Shown: positions 1-8,738, counted from the first letter of the stretch. The stretch: DNA of 33,046 nt from an uncultured Acetatifactor sp. (GCA_934394665.1 CAKRRS010000024.1:1-33046), one strand, 5' to 3'. A program made the numbers and translations. The notes: generated from the sequence alone by a model not told the origin.

Positions 1-2603
1 ACCTTGTTCACGCACTGAATTCCATCTTCCACACGCTCGATCACAAGCCCTGCTTCTTCCAGAATCGTCACTGCGATTTCCGCATTCAGATCATTATCCT
101 CCGCCAGCAGAACATGCTTCCCCTGCAGAGTTTTTCCCAGATCGGATGCTTCTGCTGTTTCTGTCTTCCGGCTGTAATAGTTCTCGTCCGCTATTTTATG
201 CATCAGCGTAAACGTAAATACGGTTCCTTTTCCCGGTTCGCTTTCCACTTCCAAACTGCCACCCATCAGGTCGACCATTTTCTTTACGATCGGCATTCCC
301 AGACCGGTTCCCCCGACTTTTCCGGTCGTTGTATTGCGTTCACGACTGAATGGTTCGAATAACATAGGAAGATATTCTTTGTTCATGCCAATACCGGTAT
401 CTTTTATCTCGGATTTTACCTTCATGTATCCTTCTTTTTCACAGGGCAGTTCTTCTACAGTGATCGTTACCTTTCCGCCTCTCGGCGTGTATTTCATAGC
501 ATTACTGACAAGATTTACATAGATCTCCCGGATTTTTGTACCATCACACAGGATATTTCTATGTGTGATCTGCATGCTGCCGCTTAGATGAATTCCTTTT
601 TCTTCCGCTTCAGATGAAAATGTACTTATGATTTCGTCTACTATCTCACCAACCCTTTCATAATTCTCCTCTACGTCCATCTTGCCGCTTTCAATCCGGG
701 CCATATCCAGTACATGATTGATGATGGACAATAACAGCTTCCCGGACTGTTCGATTTTCTTCTGATAATCCAGCTGCTTCGGTTCTGTCAGCAGTGATTT
801 CATCAGCTGGTTATATCCCAGGATCACATTCATTGGCGTACGGATGTCATGGGACATATTGTTCAGGAATTCCGTTTTAGCTTTGTTTGCATTTTCTGCG
901 GCAGCGTATGCTTTTTTCAGCTTTTCTTCCTGCATACGTTCTTTTTTGATCAGACTGTCAATATTTCTTGTTCCGACGACAGCCATCCTCGTTCCATCTT
1001 TTTTCTTTCCATATGCCACTCTTACCTGATGATAGCTGATCCCTGTCTCCGTCTGAAACTCGTATGTCATGGAATAATCCTCTTCCCGTGAACGCAGGAC
1101 TTCCAGACCCAGCTGCTTTTCAAATGCTCCGTTGGTGTTATCAGATACCATCGTCTTAGCATATAAAGGAATTATTTTTGACCATTTGTTATCACATTTT
1201 CTGCAGAAATCTGAAATAATCTTTCCGTTCTCCCCGGACTCACGATATGAAAACACCCGGTCTTTGTCCAGTTCTACTACCAGAACAGAAAAAAATACTT
1301 TGTCAAGGCCTTCGATAATCTCTCTTTGAAGCTCTATCTCCTGCTCTTTTTTCATGATTTCATCTATAGAACGGAAACCGAGGATGATCTTAAAATGATC
1401 TTCCTCATTGGATAAACGTACTGCCCTTGCCAGAAAATGTCTGAAGCCACTCCCATTTGGTATCGTCTTATAATAAATCTCTATGCTGTCTGTTTCTTGT
1501 AATTCATTCATAAGATACTCCGGCAAAAGTCTTTCCAGATACTCCGGAGCGGATTCTTTGATCAGGACATTTTCAAAAAAATACCGGACTCTCTCTGAAT
1601 AGCAGTTACTTCCACGAACTGACTGCTGCTTTTCTTCAGGGTCATTGTGCGTAAAGGTATCCCCTTTTACGACTTCAAAGGTGTCCTGCTTTAGATCACA
1701 CAAAAGTATCGTTGTATAATCCCTGGATAAAGCGGATAATATCCGGTTACGTTCGTTCAGGATCCGGTTGCTGTCTTCCAGCTCTTTCTCTTTTTTTTCT
1801 TTGTCTTTAACAAAATCCGTAATGTCTGTAATATTTCCCTGAAAGAATATCTGATTGCCGGATTTCACTAATGTAGTGGCGTCTGTGACCCAGTGATAAC
1901 CGTCCTTCCCAAGCAGCCGGTAAATCTGATCCTGTGTAAATCCATATCCGCATGTGCCAAGTATACGGGCGACATATTTTGCAGAAAGATTCCGGTCATC
2001 CGGATGCAGCATATTGTCAAACTTATTATGGAATTCTGTCTTGATCTCTTCTCTTGTCCACCCAAGAATCGCAAGGAATCTGTCACTGATAGATAAGAAC
2101 GGGTGCCCTTCTTCCAAAGAACATCTGTGGTAACCACCGGGTATTTGACTGATGGTGGCCTGAGACAGCATATTTTGCTCTTCCAGCCTCTTATGCCGTT
2201 CCACGAAAGCTGTCATATCCCGGCAGGCACTGATAATAGCCAGTTTCCCATCCTCTGTCCGTATGACTTTTCCTTTATCCACCGTCCAGAACCAGGATCC
2301 GTCTTTTCGTGGCATACGATATGTGGTCTCATAGGTTAATCCCTCATAATACTCGCCCCCGATATCCATTAGGACCTGTGCTCTGTCATCGGGATGGATC
2401 GTGTTAATAACTTTTCCGTCAATTGCTGCAACCAGTTCTTCCACTGCATCATACCCAAGCATCCGTGCCATTTCTTCATTGGCATAATAAACCGGAAACT
2501 CCTCCTCACAATATCCACCGATCAGTCCGTTTGTTCCCTCTGTGATCATAAAATCTGTCAGCATCTCTTTTTGTACTTTATCCGGTATTATTAACTGTTT
2601 CAT
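1..2603 (-). CDS. Hybrid PAS sensor histidine kinase, C-terminus cut by window edge
   Basis: 867 complete codons are visible and the frame stays open to position 1, so the C-terminus is missing. Two PAS-like domains occupy roughly residues 20-130 and 150-265, each with a PAC-like tail, followed by two less clear sensor-like segments. A HisKA dimerisation domain carries the H-box NMSHDIRTPMN near residue 585. The HATPase domain has an N-box (NAMKYTP), G1 (DTGIG) and G2 (GTGLGMPIV). A receiver domain begins near residue 825 with LLAEDND. No membrane segment is visible, so sensing is probably cytoplasmic. As a hybrid kinase it would autophosphorylate and pass phosphate to its own receiver, and an HPt protein at 6184-6534 is a possible next partner (inference). 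The ATG at 2603 follows GGTTGAGGAAC, a moderate ribosome site. Confidence 0.9.
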   Translation of the reverse strand, partial: MKQLIIPDKVQKEMLTDFMITEGTNGLIGGYCEEEFPVYYANEEMARMLGYDAVEELVAAIDGKVINTIHPDDRAQVLMDIGGEYYEGLTYETTYRMPRKDGSWFWTVDKGKVIRTEDGKLAIISACRDMTAFVERHKRLEEQNMLSQATISQIPGGYHRCSLEEGHPFLSISDRFLAILGWTREEIKTEFHNKFDNMLHPDDRNLSAKYVARILGTCGYGFTQDQIYRLLGKDGYHWVTDATTLVKSGNQIFFQGNITDITDFVKDKEKKEKELEDSNRILNERNRILSALSRDYTTILLCDLKQDTFEVVKGDTFTHNDPEEKQQSVRGSNCYSERVRYFFENVLIKESAPEYLERLLPEYLMNELQETDSIEIYYKTIPNGSGFRHFLARAVRLSNEEDHFKIILGFRSIDEIMKKEQEIELQREIIEGLDKVFFSVLVVELDKDRVFSYRESGENGKIISDFCRKCDNKWSKIIPLYAKTMVSDNTNGAFEKQLGLEVLRSREEDYSMTYEFQTETGISYHQVRVAYGKKKDGTRMAVVGTRNIDSLIKKERMQEEKLKKAYAAAENANKAKTEFLNNMSHDIRTPMNVILGYNQLMKSLLTEPKQLDYQKKIEQSGKLLLSIINHVLDMARIESGKMDVEENYERVGEIVDEIISTFSSEAEEKGIHLSGSMQITHRNILCDGTKIREIYVNLVSNAMKYTPRGGKVTITVEELPCEKEGYMKVKSEIKDTGIGMNKEYLPMLFEPFSRERNTTTGKVGGTGLGMPIVKKMVDLMGGSLEVESEPGKGTVFTFTLMHKIADENYYSRKTETAEASDLGKTLQGKHVLLAEDNDLNAEIAVTILEEAGLVIERVEDGIQCVNK

Positions 2604-2684
2604 GTTCCTCAACCCTATATCCTTTTATCACGGAGCTTTCCTATCAACGAATCGTTCTTTAATTTATGTAAAAAAGCCGATTTT

Positions 2685-2713
2685 ATTATACTTTCATGCT
2701 ACACAGTACACAA
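2685..2713 (-). promoter_or_regulatory. Candidate sigma-A promoter of the hybrid kinase
   Basis: On the minus strand, TTGTGT (2708-2713) and a consensus TATAAT (2685-2690) are 17 nt apart. They lie about 80 nt upstream of the kinase start, between it and the ABC permease stop, so the kinase gene probably has its own transcript. Confidence 0.55.
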
Positions 2714-2721
2714 GAAAAACC

Positions 2722-3903
2722 TTAATGAAACATCACTTTCTCGCTATGAAATGCTCTGGTCAGGCCATATACCAGTATCCCCGCGACGCACAGATTCACT
2801 GCGGCGGTGACCAGGATTTCCACCGGTTGATAAGCAAAGGAAAAGATGCCGTTCATGCACTGTGCACTATTATAGACCGGGATGAGATAACGGTATAGCG
2901 GTATCTTATTTTCCTTTGTCAGCATAGGTGCCAGGCTGACAAAGGTGATCAAGATCATCAAAGGCGAGACTGTCGTAGATGCCTCCTTGACACTCTTGGC
3001 AAATGCCGAGATCAATGAAATAGCAGACACCAGCACCAGCACTGTAGACAATATCACGATGAGTAACATGATATAATCCATGGGAACATAAACCGAGGAA
3101 TCCACACCTGTCATCTCCCCTCCCATCATTTTCGGCAGTGCTGCAAACGTTCCGATGAAGCTGGAACATCCCGCCAGAAGTGCTATGATACTGAAGGAAA
3201 ACACTTTCCCCAGTGCCAGGGAGCTTCTCTTTATCGGCGTTACCAGCAGGGTGGCCATAGTACCACGCTCTTTCTCTCCTGCAATGGATTCCGGTGCCAC
3301 AGCCATACATCCACTGTACAGAAACATCATCAGAAGCATCGGCATCATCAGGGAAAACATCTGCCCCGTGGTGTCCTTGCTGGTGGCACAGTCATAATAT
3401 ACAGAGTCTCCGGCATTGATATCCAGCTTATTTGCCAGAGAATTCTCATATTCCTCCAGTATCTCCGATACCTCACTGAAAAACCTGGAAGACTCTGTCT
3501 TGGCAGAATTATAATAGATTTCCACATTGGGAGCCGGTTCTTTGCTGTCCACTCGATACTCTGTGACCGCTTCGTCAAAATTCTGCGGAAATATCACCAG
3601 ACCATCGACCTGTTTATCCTGTATTTCCTGCCGTATCTGTGTCAGCTGCTCTCTGTCCGCAGGATGCCAGTCCACCCGGAGCGTCCGTAGATTTTCCTGC
3701 AGGGATTCCGGCAGATCAACTACATAGGCCTTTGCCACGTAAGTCTCCTCAGGCAGCAGACGCTTCATCATGATGTTGCCCAACAGACTATATACCAGAT
3801 AAATCATACATCCCGGCAGCAGAAGTGTTGTGATCACCAGCCGTCTGTCCCCGAAAAACCTTGCCAGTTCCTTTTTCATCACGGTTAGGGTATTATTCTT
3901 CAT
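2722..3903 (-). CDS. ABC-2 type permease, NatB-like
   Basis: A 393-residue membrane protein with one N-terminal transmembrane helix (about residues 24-42), a large extracytoplasmic domain of about 140 residues, and five or so helices in the C-terminal half starting near residue 185. This is the layout of the NatB/YhaP class of ABC-2 permeases. The cytoplasmic stretch PESIAGEKERGTMATLLVTP is the typical family signature before helix 3. Its start overlaps the end of the ATPase gene by 11 nt, so the two are translationally coupled and form one exporter. NatAB exports sodium in Bacillus; the substrate here cannot be read from sequence. Confidence 0.88.
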   Translation of the reverse strand: MKNNTLTVMKKELARFFGDRRLVITTLLLPGCMIYLVYSLLGNIMMKRLLPEETYVAKAYVVDLPESLQENLRTLRVDWHPADREQLTQIRQEIQDKQVDGLVIFPQNFDEAVTEYRVDSKEPAPNVEIYYNSAKTESSRFFSEVSEILEEYENSLANKLDINAGDSVYYDCATSKDTTGQMFSLMMPMLLMMFLYSGCMAVAPESIAGEKERGTMATLLVTPIKRSSLALGKVFSFSIIALLAGCSSFIGTFAALPKMMGGEMTGVDSSVYVPMDYIMLLIVILSTVLVLVSAISLISAFAKSVKEASTTVSPLMILITFVSLAPMLTKENKIPLYRYLIPVYNSAQCMNGIFSFAYQPVEILVTAAVNLCVAGILVYGLTRAFHSEKVMFH

Positions 3904-4681
3904 GTGCTTCTCCTTCCCTGTTTACAGCTTCATAGATCTCAAAGAAGCGTTCCTCCAGGCTTTTCTCCCCACAGAGCGTCCACAGATCCTCACAGGCTGC
4001 CATACGTCCATTGATCATAATTCCCACACGGTCACAGATTTTCTCTACCAGGGTAAATATATGGGTGGAGAGAATGATCGTTTTCCCCTCATCCTTCAGA
4101 TCTGACAGAAAATCCGTCACCACCTTTGCCGTCAGAATATCCAGTCCGTTGGTAGGTTCATCAAAAATAATGATCTGCGGATCATGCACCAGGGAAATCA
4201 CCAGAGAGACCTTCTGCTTCATTCCCGTGGACAGATCCCTGATCCGCACCTGTGCAAACTCCCGAATACCAAAGCGTTCGAAAAGCATGGCTTTCCGGAC
4301 ATCCCTCCTGTCTGCCGGAATTCCATACAGTTCAGAGAAAAAGTCATACAAATAATCCGGGGTAAAAAAATCCTCCAGCTTCAGTTCACTGGTGAGAAAT
4401 CCTATTTTCCGTCTTACCTGCTCCGGCTGAGTCACTATACTGCTGCCATCCAACAAGGCATCTCCGCTGTCCGGCTTTAATAGCGTCGCCAACATACGCA
4501 GTGTCGTGGTCTTGCCGGCTCCGTTGGGTCCCAATAGTCCGAACACTTCTCCCTTCCGTACACAAAAGCTCACATGATCCACCGCCGTTTTCACCTTCAA
4601 TGCACTGCGTTCCGTTTTTCGCTGTTTTGCAGACAGATGAAACGTCTTGCTGATCTCCTGTATCCGGATCAGTTCCTCCAT
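3893..4681 (-). CDS. ABC exporter ATP-binding protein, NatA-like
   Basis: A 262-residue ATPase with Walker A GPNGAGKT (about 51-58), signature LSTGM (about 150-154), Walker B IIIFDEP (about 170-175) and switch histidine in STHIF. It energises the permease encoded directly downstream. I chose the ATG at 4681 because AGGAGGT lies 6 nt upstream of it; the in-frame ATGs at 4702 and 4699 would put this ribosome site inside the gene. The TraX-family gene lies 55 nt upstream on the same strand with no clear terminator between, so all three may be one operon. Confidence 0.9.
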   Translation of the reverse strand: MEELIRIQEISKTFHLSAKQRKTERSALKVKTAVDHVSFCVRKGEVFGLLGPNGAGKTTTLRMLATLLKPDSGDALLDGSSIVTQPEQVRRKIGFLTSELKLEDFFTPDYLYDFFSELYGIPADRRDVRKAMLFERFGIREFAQVRIRDLSTGMKQKVSLVISLVHDPQIIIFDEPTNGLDILTAKVVTDFLSDLKDEGKTIILSTHIFTLVEKICDRVGIMINGRMAACEDLWTLCGEKSLEERFFEIYEAVNREGEAHEE

Positions 4682-4736
4682 TTCATTACCTCCTCTCATC
4701 ATCCACTCTGTTCTTCACAGAGTCTTACACTTTTCG

Positions 4737-5567
4737 TCAGATTGCAGGAATTCCCGCAATTCCCATCACAACACAGATAACCCACAAAAGCAGCAGATGC
4801 GCGGGATAGAAAAAGTAAAAGAAATATTTATTCTGCCGCCCTCTTGCTCCGTTGTAGAACCAGATCAGAAGAAACGAAAGTGCTGCGATCATCTCCATAC
4901 CGTCCATCAGTAAAAATGCAATGACGCCTGCCCAGATCTGCGCTTTCCTGCGGCTGCGGAACAAATACAATACCGTGATCGCAAGGATTCCCTTAAAGCT
5001 GTAATCCGTCTTAAGAACCAGAGCCAACACACTGCCTGCAACGATAATGACAGCATAAAGTCCCACACCTGCAAGCTTTCTCCATGTCTCCGGGCCCGAC
5101 AGCCGCTGATCCACCAGCCGAAGTCCGGCAATCACCATGAGACCGATGAAAAGTGTGAAAAATACATTCTGGTATTGCATATTCCAGAGTCTTCCGCTGA
5201 AAGCCAGATCAAACGGTATCTCAGAAATCAGTGCAAATAAAAGCATTCTTCCCAAATATCTTTTCACATTGTGAGTCCTTTGCAACCCCTCTGCCAGTAA
5301 AAAGCAGTATATGGGGAACGCCAATCTTCCAATGATACGCATTGCCAGATAAATTCCATACAACCCACTGTTTTGCCCCATCCAGGCATCGTAGGCCTCC
5401 TGACTCACCATGGCTGCATACAGACCATTTTGAATCAACACCCTCGCCATGATCACGGCTCCGATATGATCGATCAGCATGGTCACTACTGCAATATTTT
5501 TCAGCACAGCACTGCTGAGACCCCGTTTCCCCGTTATTTTCCCTGTCTGTATTACTTCTGTCTGCAT
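4737..5567 (-). CDS. TraX family membrane protein
   Basis: A 276-residue hydrophobic protein with about seven predicted membrane segments. It carries typical TraX-family (PF05857) blocks: an early MLIDHIG, RIIGRLAFPIYCFLLAEG near residues 77-94, and LFALISEIPFDLAF followed by QNVFFTL. TraX in F-like plasmids acetylates pilin, but chromosomal homologues in Firmicutes are stand-alone proteins whose substrate is unknown. No conjugation genes are present here, so I infer a housekeeping or envelope acyltransferase role. The ATG at 5567 follows GAGGATGG. A consensus TTGACA promoter lies upstream. Confidence 0.85.
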   Translation of the reverse strand: MQTEVIQTGKITGKRGLSSAVLKNIAVVTMLIDHIGAVIMARVLIQNGLYAAMVSQEAYDAWMGQNSGLYGIYLAMRIIGRLAFPIYCFLLAEGLQRTHNVKRYLGRMLLFALISEIPFDLAFSGRLWNMQYQNVFFTLFIGLMVIAGLRLVDQRLSGPETWRKLAGVGLYAVIIVAGSVLALVLKTDYSFKGILAITVLYLFRSRRKAQIWAGVIAFLLMDGMEMIAALSFLLIWFYNGARGRQNKYFFYFFYPAHLLLLWVICVVMGIAGIPAI

Positions 5568-5609
5568 CCTTATGTTCCATCCTCGTCTTGTTTGTATTAT
5601 TTAATTAGT

Positions 5610-5638
5610 ACAATAATATATTTATATTGCTTTGTCAA
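5610..5638 (-). promoter_or_regulatory. Candidate sigma-A promoter of traX-like gene and ABC exporter
   Basis: Minus strand: consensus TTGACA (5633-5638), 17-nt spacer, TATTGT (5610-5615). It lies about 40 nt upstream of the TraX start in an AT-rich stretch and just beyond the terminator of the preceding operon. Confidence 0.5.
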
Positions 5639-5662
5639 GCAACACGACCGCCGCAGAATATG

Positions 5663-5703
5663 AAAAAACTCCATGCAGATACGATTCATGCGTCTGCACA
5701 GAG
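5663..5703 (-). terminator. Rho-independent terminator of the GGDEF operon
   Basis: On the minus strand, CTCTGTGCAGA (5693-5703) pairs with TCTGCATGGAG (5669-5679), allowing two G-U pairs, and is followed by six Us. It lies 15 nt past the stop of the HD-GYP remnant, closing the operon that starts at 8472. Confidence 0.75.
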
Positions 5704-5718
5704 ATTCTTGTTATTTTC

Positions 5719-5904
5719 TTATTTAGCGATTGCCAGCTTTTCAAACTCCGGACGGACCTTGCGGACTACTTCCATCAGTCTGGGAGAAAATACGCCACAC
5801 TCACCGTTGACGATCATGTGGAAGGCTTCCTCAGGGGAGAAGGCATCCTTATAACACCGTTCATTTACCAGTGCATCATACACAATGAGAACCTTGTTCT
5901 TCAC
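5719..5904 (-). pseudogene. Internal-deletion remnant of a REC/HD-GYP response regulator
   Basis: A 61-codon frame with a strong ribosome site (AAGGAGG, 7 nt before a GTG start). The first residues, MKNKVLIV, look like the opening strand of a response regulator (normally KVLIVDD). From YDALVNERCYKDAFSPEEAF to the end it matches the C-terminal tail of an HD-GYP domain and closely resembles residues of the intact neighbour at 6541-8472 (YDALVSERVYKKAFSPEKAL). The phospho-acceptor region, the HD motif and the GYP motif are all absent. The simplest reading is an in-frame deletion joining the first 8 or so codons to the last 53 of a REC-HD-GYP gene. It cannot be a phosphodiesterase; whether the peptide is made is unknown. 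Confidence 0.7.
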
Positions 5905-5916
5905 TTATTTTCCTCC

Positions 5917-6141
5917 TTAAACATTCCGAAATACGGAAATGGCACCCTCTTTTTTCTTCAGTGTAACGTTCTTAATGGGTTTGGAATTCCATCTGGAACC
6001 ATTGATATTTACCAGTACTCCCGGATACAGACTTCCACGGATCACAATCTTCACCTGATCGGCTCTGTCTCTCTCCTTCTGCAGTTCTTCCTGCCGCACG
6101 TACTTCCGGCGCATATTTTTTTCTGAAATCTGCGTAGGCAC
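5917..6141 (-). pseudogene. C-terminal fragment of a DUF342 (FapA-like) protein
   Basis: A 74-codon frame from a GTG with a weak ribosome site (AAGGAT). Residues 30-72, including IRGSLYPGVLVNING and KEGAISV, resemble the C-terminal segment of DUF342/FapA proteins, which are normally several hundred residues with a beta-helix core. The core is missing, so this looks truncated. It sits 42 nt downstream of the HPt gene and its stop overlaps the ribosome site of the HD-GYP remnant, so all are one transcript. It could instead be a retained small protein; the family match is short. Confidence 0.55.
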
Positions 6142-6183
6142 TTTAATCCTTATCCTCTCATAAGTCTGTTCCTGTCTCCAGGT

Positions 6184-6534
6184 CTATTCTGCCATGTTTC
6201 GGATTGCATCTATGGTATTTCGATACTCCTTCTGCACTTCCCCGTAAGCTTCTTCGTATCCGTCAAACTCTCTGCCTCTGAGTTTCTCCGTAAGGAGCGC
6301 ACTGACCTTATAAAGTCTGTCCAGTCCCAGATTCAGACAGATTCCTTTTAAGGTATGAGCCGCCCGGAAAGCCTCCTCCGCATTCTGTTCTTCCACTGCC
6401 TTTACCAGATTCCCATAGCTGGGATCATCCGGGAATTTCAAGGCGAATCGTTTCACCATTGCCTCGCTTCCCATTCTGCCCAATACATCTTCGAAGTTGG
6501 ATCCCATACTCTCGTAGCATTCCTGTACTGTCAT
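6184..6534 (-). CDS. Stand-alone HPt phosphotransfer protein
   Basis: A 116-residue protein that is a single HPt four-helix domain. The phosphorylatable histidine is His60 in AAHTLKGICLNLG. HPt proteins shuttle phosphate between receiver domains. It starts 6 nt after the stop of the GGDEF-REC-HD-GYP gene, with AGAGGAAT as ribosome site inside the preceding stop region, so the two are tightly coupled. The receiver in that neighbour, or the hybrid kinase at the left edge, is the likely partner (inference). Confidence 0.9.
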   Translation of the reverse strand: MTVQECYESMGSNFEDVLGRMGSEAMVKRFALKFPDDPSYGNLVKAVEEQNAEEAFRAAHTLKGICLNLGLDRLYKVSALLTEKLRGREFDGYEEAYGEVQKEYRNTIDAIRNMAE

Positions 6535-6540
6535 CTGTAT

Positions 6541-8472
6541 TTATTCCTCTCTTTGTTCGTATTCTTCCTTCACTCTGTCCCTGATATCCACCAGGCATTC
6601 CAGTAAAAGAGGATGAAAGCTGCCACATTCGCCGTTCTGGATCATCTCCAATGCTTTTTCCGGTGAAAATGCTTTTTTATAAACACGCTCACTTACCAGC
6701 GCATCATACACATCTGCCAGGGAGACCACCTGTGCAGATATCGGAATCTCCTCTCCCTTCAATCCGTCCGGATAACCTCTGCCGTCGTATCGTTCATGGT
6801 GCCACCGACAGATCTCATAAGCGATTTTCAACAGCTCCTCGTCCTGATATCTCTTCAGACTTTGCAGCATCTCTGCGCCGATTACACTGTGCTGCTTCAT
6901 AATTTCAAATTCTTCCCCGGTCAGCTTCCCGGGCTTATTCAGAATCTCCTCGGGGATACCGATCTTGCCAATATCATGCAGGGATGACGCCATAGTGATC
7001 ATGGATCTCTCTGCCCAGGACAGAGGATATTTATCCGACTTTACTGCCAGCCGCTCCAACAGCATTCCCGTGATCATGTTGATCCGCATTACATGCATAC
7101 CGCTTTCACCGTTGCGAAATTCTACAATATGACTCAGAATGCTGATCATCATTTGATTGTTTTTCTCTTTTTCATAAATCTGGCTGCTTACTAATGCCGC
7201 CAGTCTTCTCTGCTTTGCATACAGCTTAATCGTGTTCTGTACACGACGGTAGACAATATTCTCATCAAAAGGTCTGCCGATATAATCGGTGGCCCCCAGT
7301 TCATAAGCACGCTTTACGTAAGGAGCGGAATCTTCACTGGAGATCATGATGACAGGAATTTCCTCCAGCCACTTATTCTTCCCCATATATGCCAGCACAT
7401 CAAAGCCATCCATCACAGGCATCAGAAGATCCAAAAGCACCAGTGCAATATCTCCCCCTCTTTCGTGTAACTTTTCTATTGCTTTCTCTCCGTCTTCAGC
7501 CTCTATAATGTCATAATTATCCTTCAACATTTCAGTAAGCAGCTGTCTGTTATTCTCCGAGTCATCCACGATGAGAATTTGAAGTCGTTCTCCAACGCTT
7601 TCCGCAGGATTGCTGTTGTCCTGTGTCTCATCCCGCTGAGTGACTACGGTGTTTTTGCAGATCTTGGCCTGATACATCAGGCGGTCTGCTCTCTTCACAG
7701 TCTCTTCGATCGTCTCCCCGCTGGACATGACCCCACCAATACTCACCGACAGTTTTATCTGGGAAAATTCCACAATTTTCGCTTCATGAATATGCTGTCG
7801 GATCCGTCTCAGCTTTATCTCAAAGGCTCCTTCCGAGATCTCCGGCAGGACAAGAAGGAACTCATCTCCACCCATACGGATCAGCATATCCGTCTTACGG
7901 ATATCACTCTGTATGATTCCCACAATCTTATCCAATACCATATCCCCGGCATGATGGCCGTAGGCATCATTATACAGTTTAAAATCATCCAGGTCGATCA
8001 TGGCCACACCGGCCCTGCGGGTCATATACCGCACACGTTCCTCATAGAACCTGCGATTGTAGACGCCGGTCAATGCATCCCGGTATAACTTATCGTCATA
8101 TCCACTGAGCCGCTTCATCAGCTTTTCCCTGCCTTCAGAATCCATCAGTGTCTCTTCATCTAACGGCTCCAGCATTTCTATCACACAGGGCTGACCATCT
8201 ACCTCTACGTATTTCGCAATCACCTGATAGATGTCATCGTCCAGAAATTCTATTTTGACTAATTGTCCCTTCGTACGCAATGCTTCTCTGGAAACACAAT
8301 TTGTACAGGGTACCGTTTTATTCCAAAAAGTAAAGCACTGACAACCATCCTCTGTCTCTCCGGAAGGAATATCCCCACTGTTTTCCGGTATTGCAGTCTC
8401 TTCCAGCAGGCGCACTATAGGGAATATCTGTCGTAAACGTTCCTGCATTTGTTCCGCTTCCTGCTTCGTCAT
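6541..8472 (-). CDS. Bifunctional c-di-GMP protein: GGDEF-REC-HD-GYP
   Basis: A 643-residue soluble protein. The N-terminal 130 residues form an unassigned sensor with a cysteine cluster (CQCFTFWNKTVPCTNC, about residues 44-59). The GGDEF domain has an intact active site (RMGGDEF, 201-205) and an inhibitory I-site RKTD five residues before it. A receiver follows with VDD and phospho-acceptor Asp at about 348, but its invariant Lys is replaced by Arg (GRPF). The C-terminal HD-GYP domain has HDIGKIG (about 499) and the DGRGYP motif (about 566). It can therefore in principle both make and degrade c-di-GMP under phosphorylation control. I chose ATG 8472, preceded by GAGGG; the longer start at 8529 has no ribosome site. 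Confidence 0.93.
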   Translation of the reverse strand: MTKQEAEQMQERLRQIFPIVRLLEETAIPENSGDIPSGETEDGCQCFTFWNKTVPCTNCVSREALRTKGQLVKIEFLDDDIYQVIAKYVEVDGQPCVIEMLEPLDEETLMDSEGREKLMKRLSGYDDKLYRDALTGVYNRRFYEERVRYMTRRAGVAMIDLDDFKLYNDAYGHHAGDMVLDKIVGIIQSDIRKTDMLIRMGGDEFLLVLPEISEGAFEIKLRRIRQHIHEAKIVEFSQIKLSVSIGGVMSSGETIEETVKRADRLMYQAKICKNTVVTQRDETQDNSNPAESVGERLQILIVDDSENNRQLLTEMLKDNYDIIEAEDGEKAIEKLHERGGDIALVLLDLLMPVMDGFDVLAYMGKNKWLEEIPVIMISSEDSAPYVKRAYELGATDYIGRPFDENIVYRRVQNTIKLYAKQRRLAALVSSQIYEKEKNNQMMISILSHIVEFRNGESGMHVMRINMITGMLLERLAVKSDKYPLSWAERSMITMASSLHDIGKIGIPEEILNKPGKLTGEEFEIMKQHSVIGAEMLQSLKRYQDEELLKIAYEICRWHHERYDGRGYPDGLKGEEIPISAQVVSLADVYDALVSERVYKKAFSPEKALEMIQNGECGSFHPLLLECLVDIRDRVKEEYEQREE

Positions 8473-8529
8473 TGCTGCGCCCTCTTTCGTTGTCGTGCTT
8501 ATATCTGTGTTTTCATGTCGTAGTATCAT

Positions 8530-8615
8530 AAGCTCACGAATTCATGCTATCGCACTCTACATCCTGCTTCGCAGGATATTCGTTCGCTCATTGCCGTTGC
8601 TTCGCAACTGCTTTT
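8530..8615 (-). repeat. Structured leader with a three-way-junction-like fold (element C)
   Basis: On the minus strand this 5' leader of the GGDEF gene contains GTTGC-gaa-GCAAC, ATCCTGC-gaa-GCAGGAT and GTGC-gata-GCAT; the last two are enclosed by ACGAAT/ATTCGT. It shares the octamer GATAGCAT with the first hairpin of elements A and B near clpX. It does not match GEMM-I or GEMM-II riboswitch consensus by eye. Function unknown. Confidence 0.5.
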
Positions 8616-8628
8616 TTTCATATTACTC

Positions 8629-8657
8629 AGTATATCCTACAAAAGTACTAAAGTAAA
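8629..8657 (-). promoter_or_regulatory. Candidate sigma-A promoter of the GGDEF operon
   Basis: Minus strand: TTTACT (8652-8657), 17-nt spacer, TATACT (8629-8634). It gives a leader of about 150 nt containing element C. A TTGACA and a TTGTCA lie just upstream (8665-8685) and could serve as alternative -35 elements. Confidence 0.5.
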
Positions 8658-8690
8658 TAGTCATCCTGTCAAACTTTGACAAACTTCGAT

Positions 8691-8720
8691 AAAAAATGTC
8701 CCCTGCTGACGCAGAGGACA
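8691..8720 (-). terminator. Rho-independent terminator after the OmpR-type regulator
   Basis: Minus strand: TGTCC-t-CTGC-gtca-GCAG-g-GGACA followed by six Us. It lies about 20 nt past the regulator stop. Confidence 0.85.
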
Positions 8721-8738
8721 CTTGTTGACAATCTTTTT

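Noticed and set aside
4737..5567. TraX as evidence of a conjugative element
   Set aside because: No relaxase, pilus or coupling protein gene is nearby, and chromosomal TraX-family genes are common in Clostridia.
8473..8628. c-di-GMP riboswitch in the GGDEF gene leader
   Set aside because: Neither the GEMM-I core (CACGCACAGGGCAAACC-like) nor a GEMM-II core is present.
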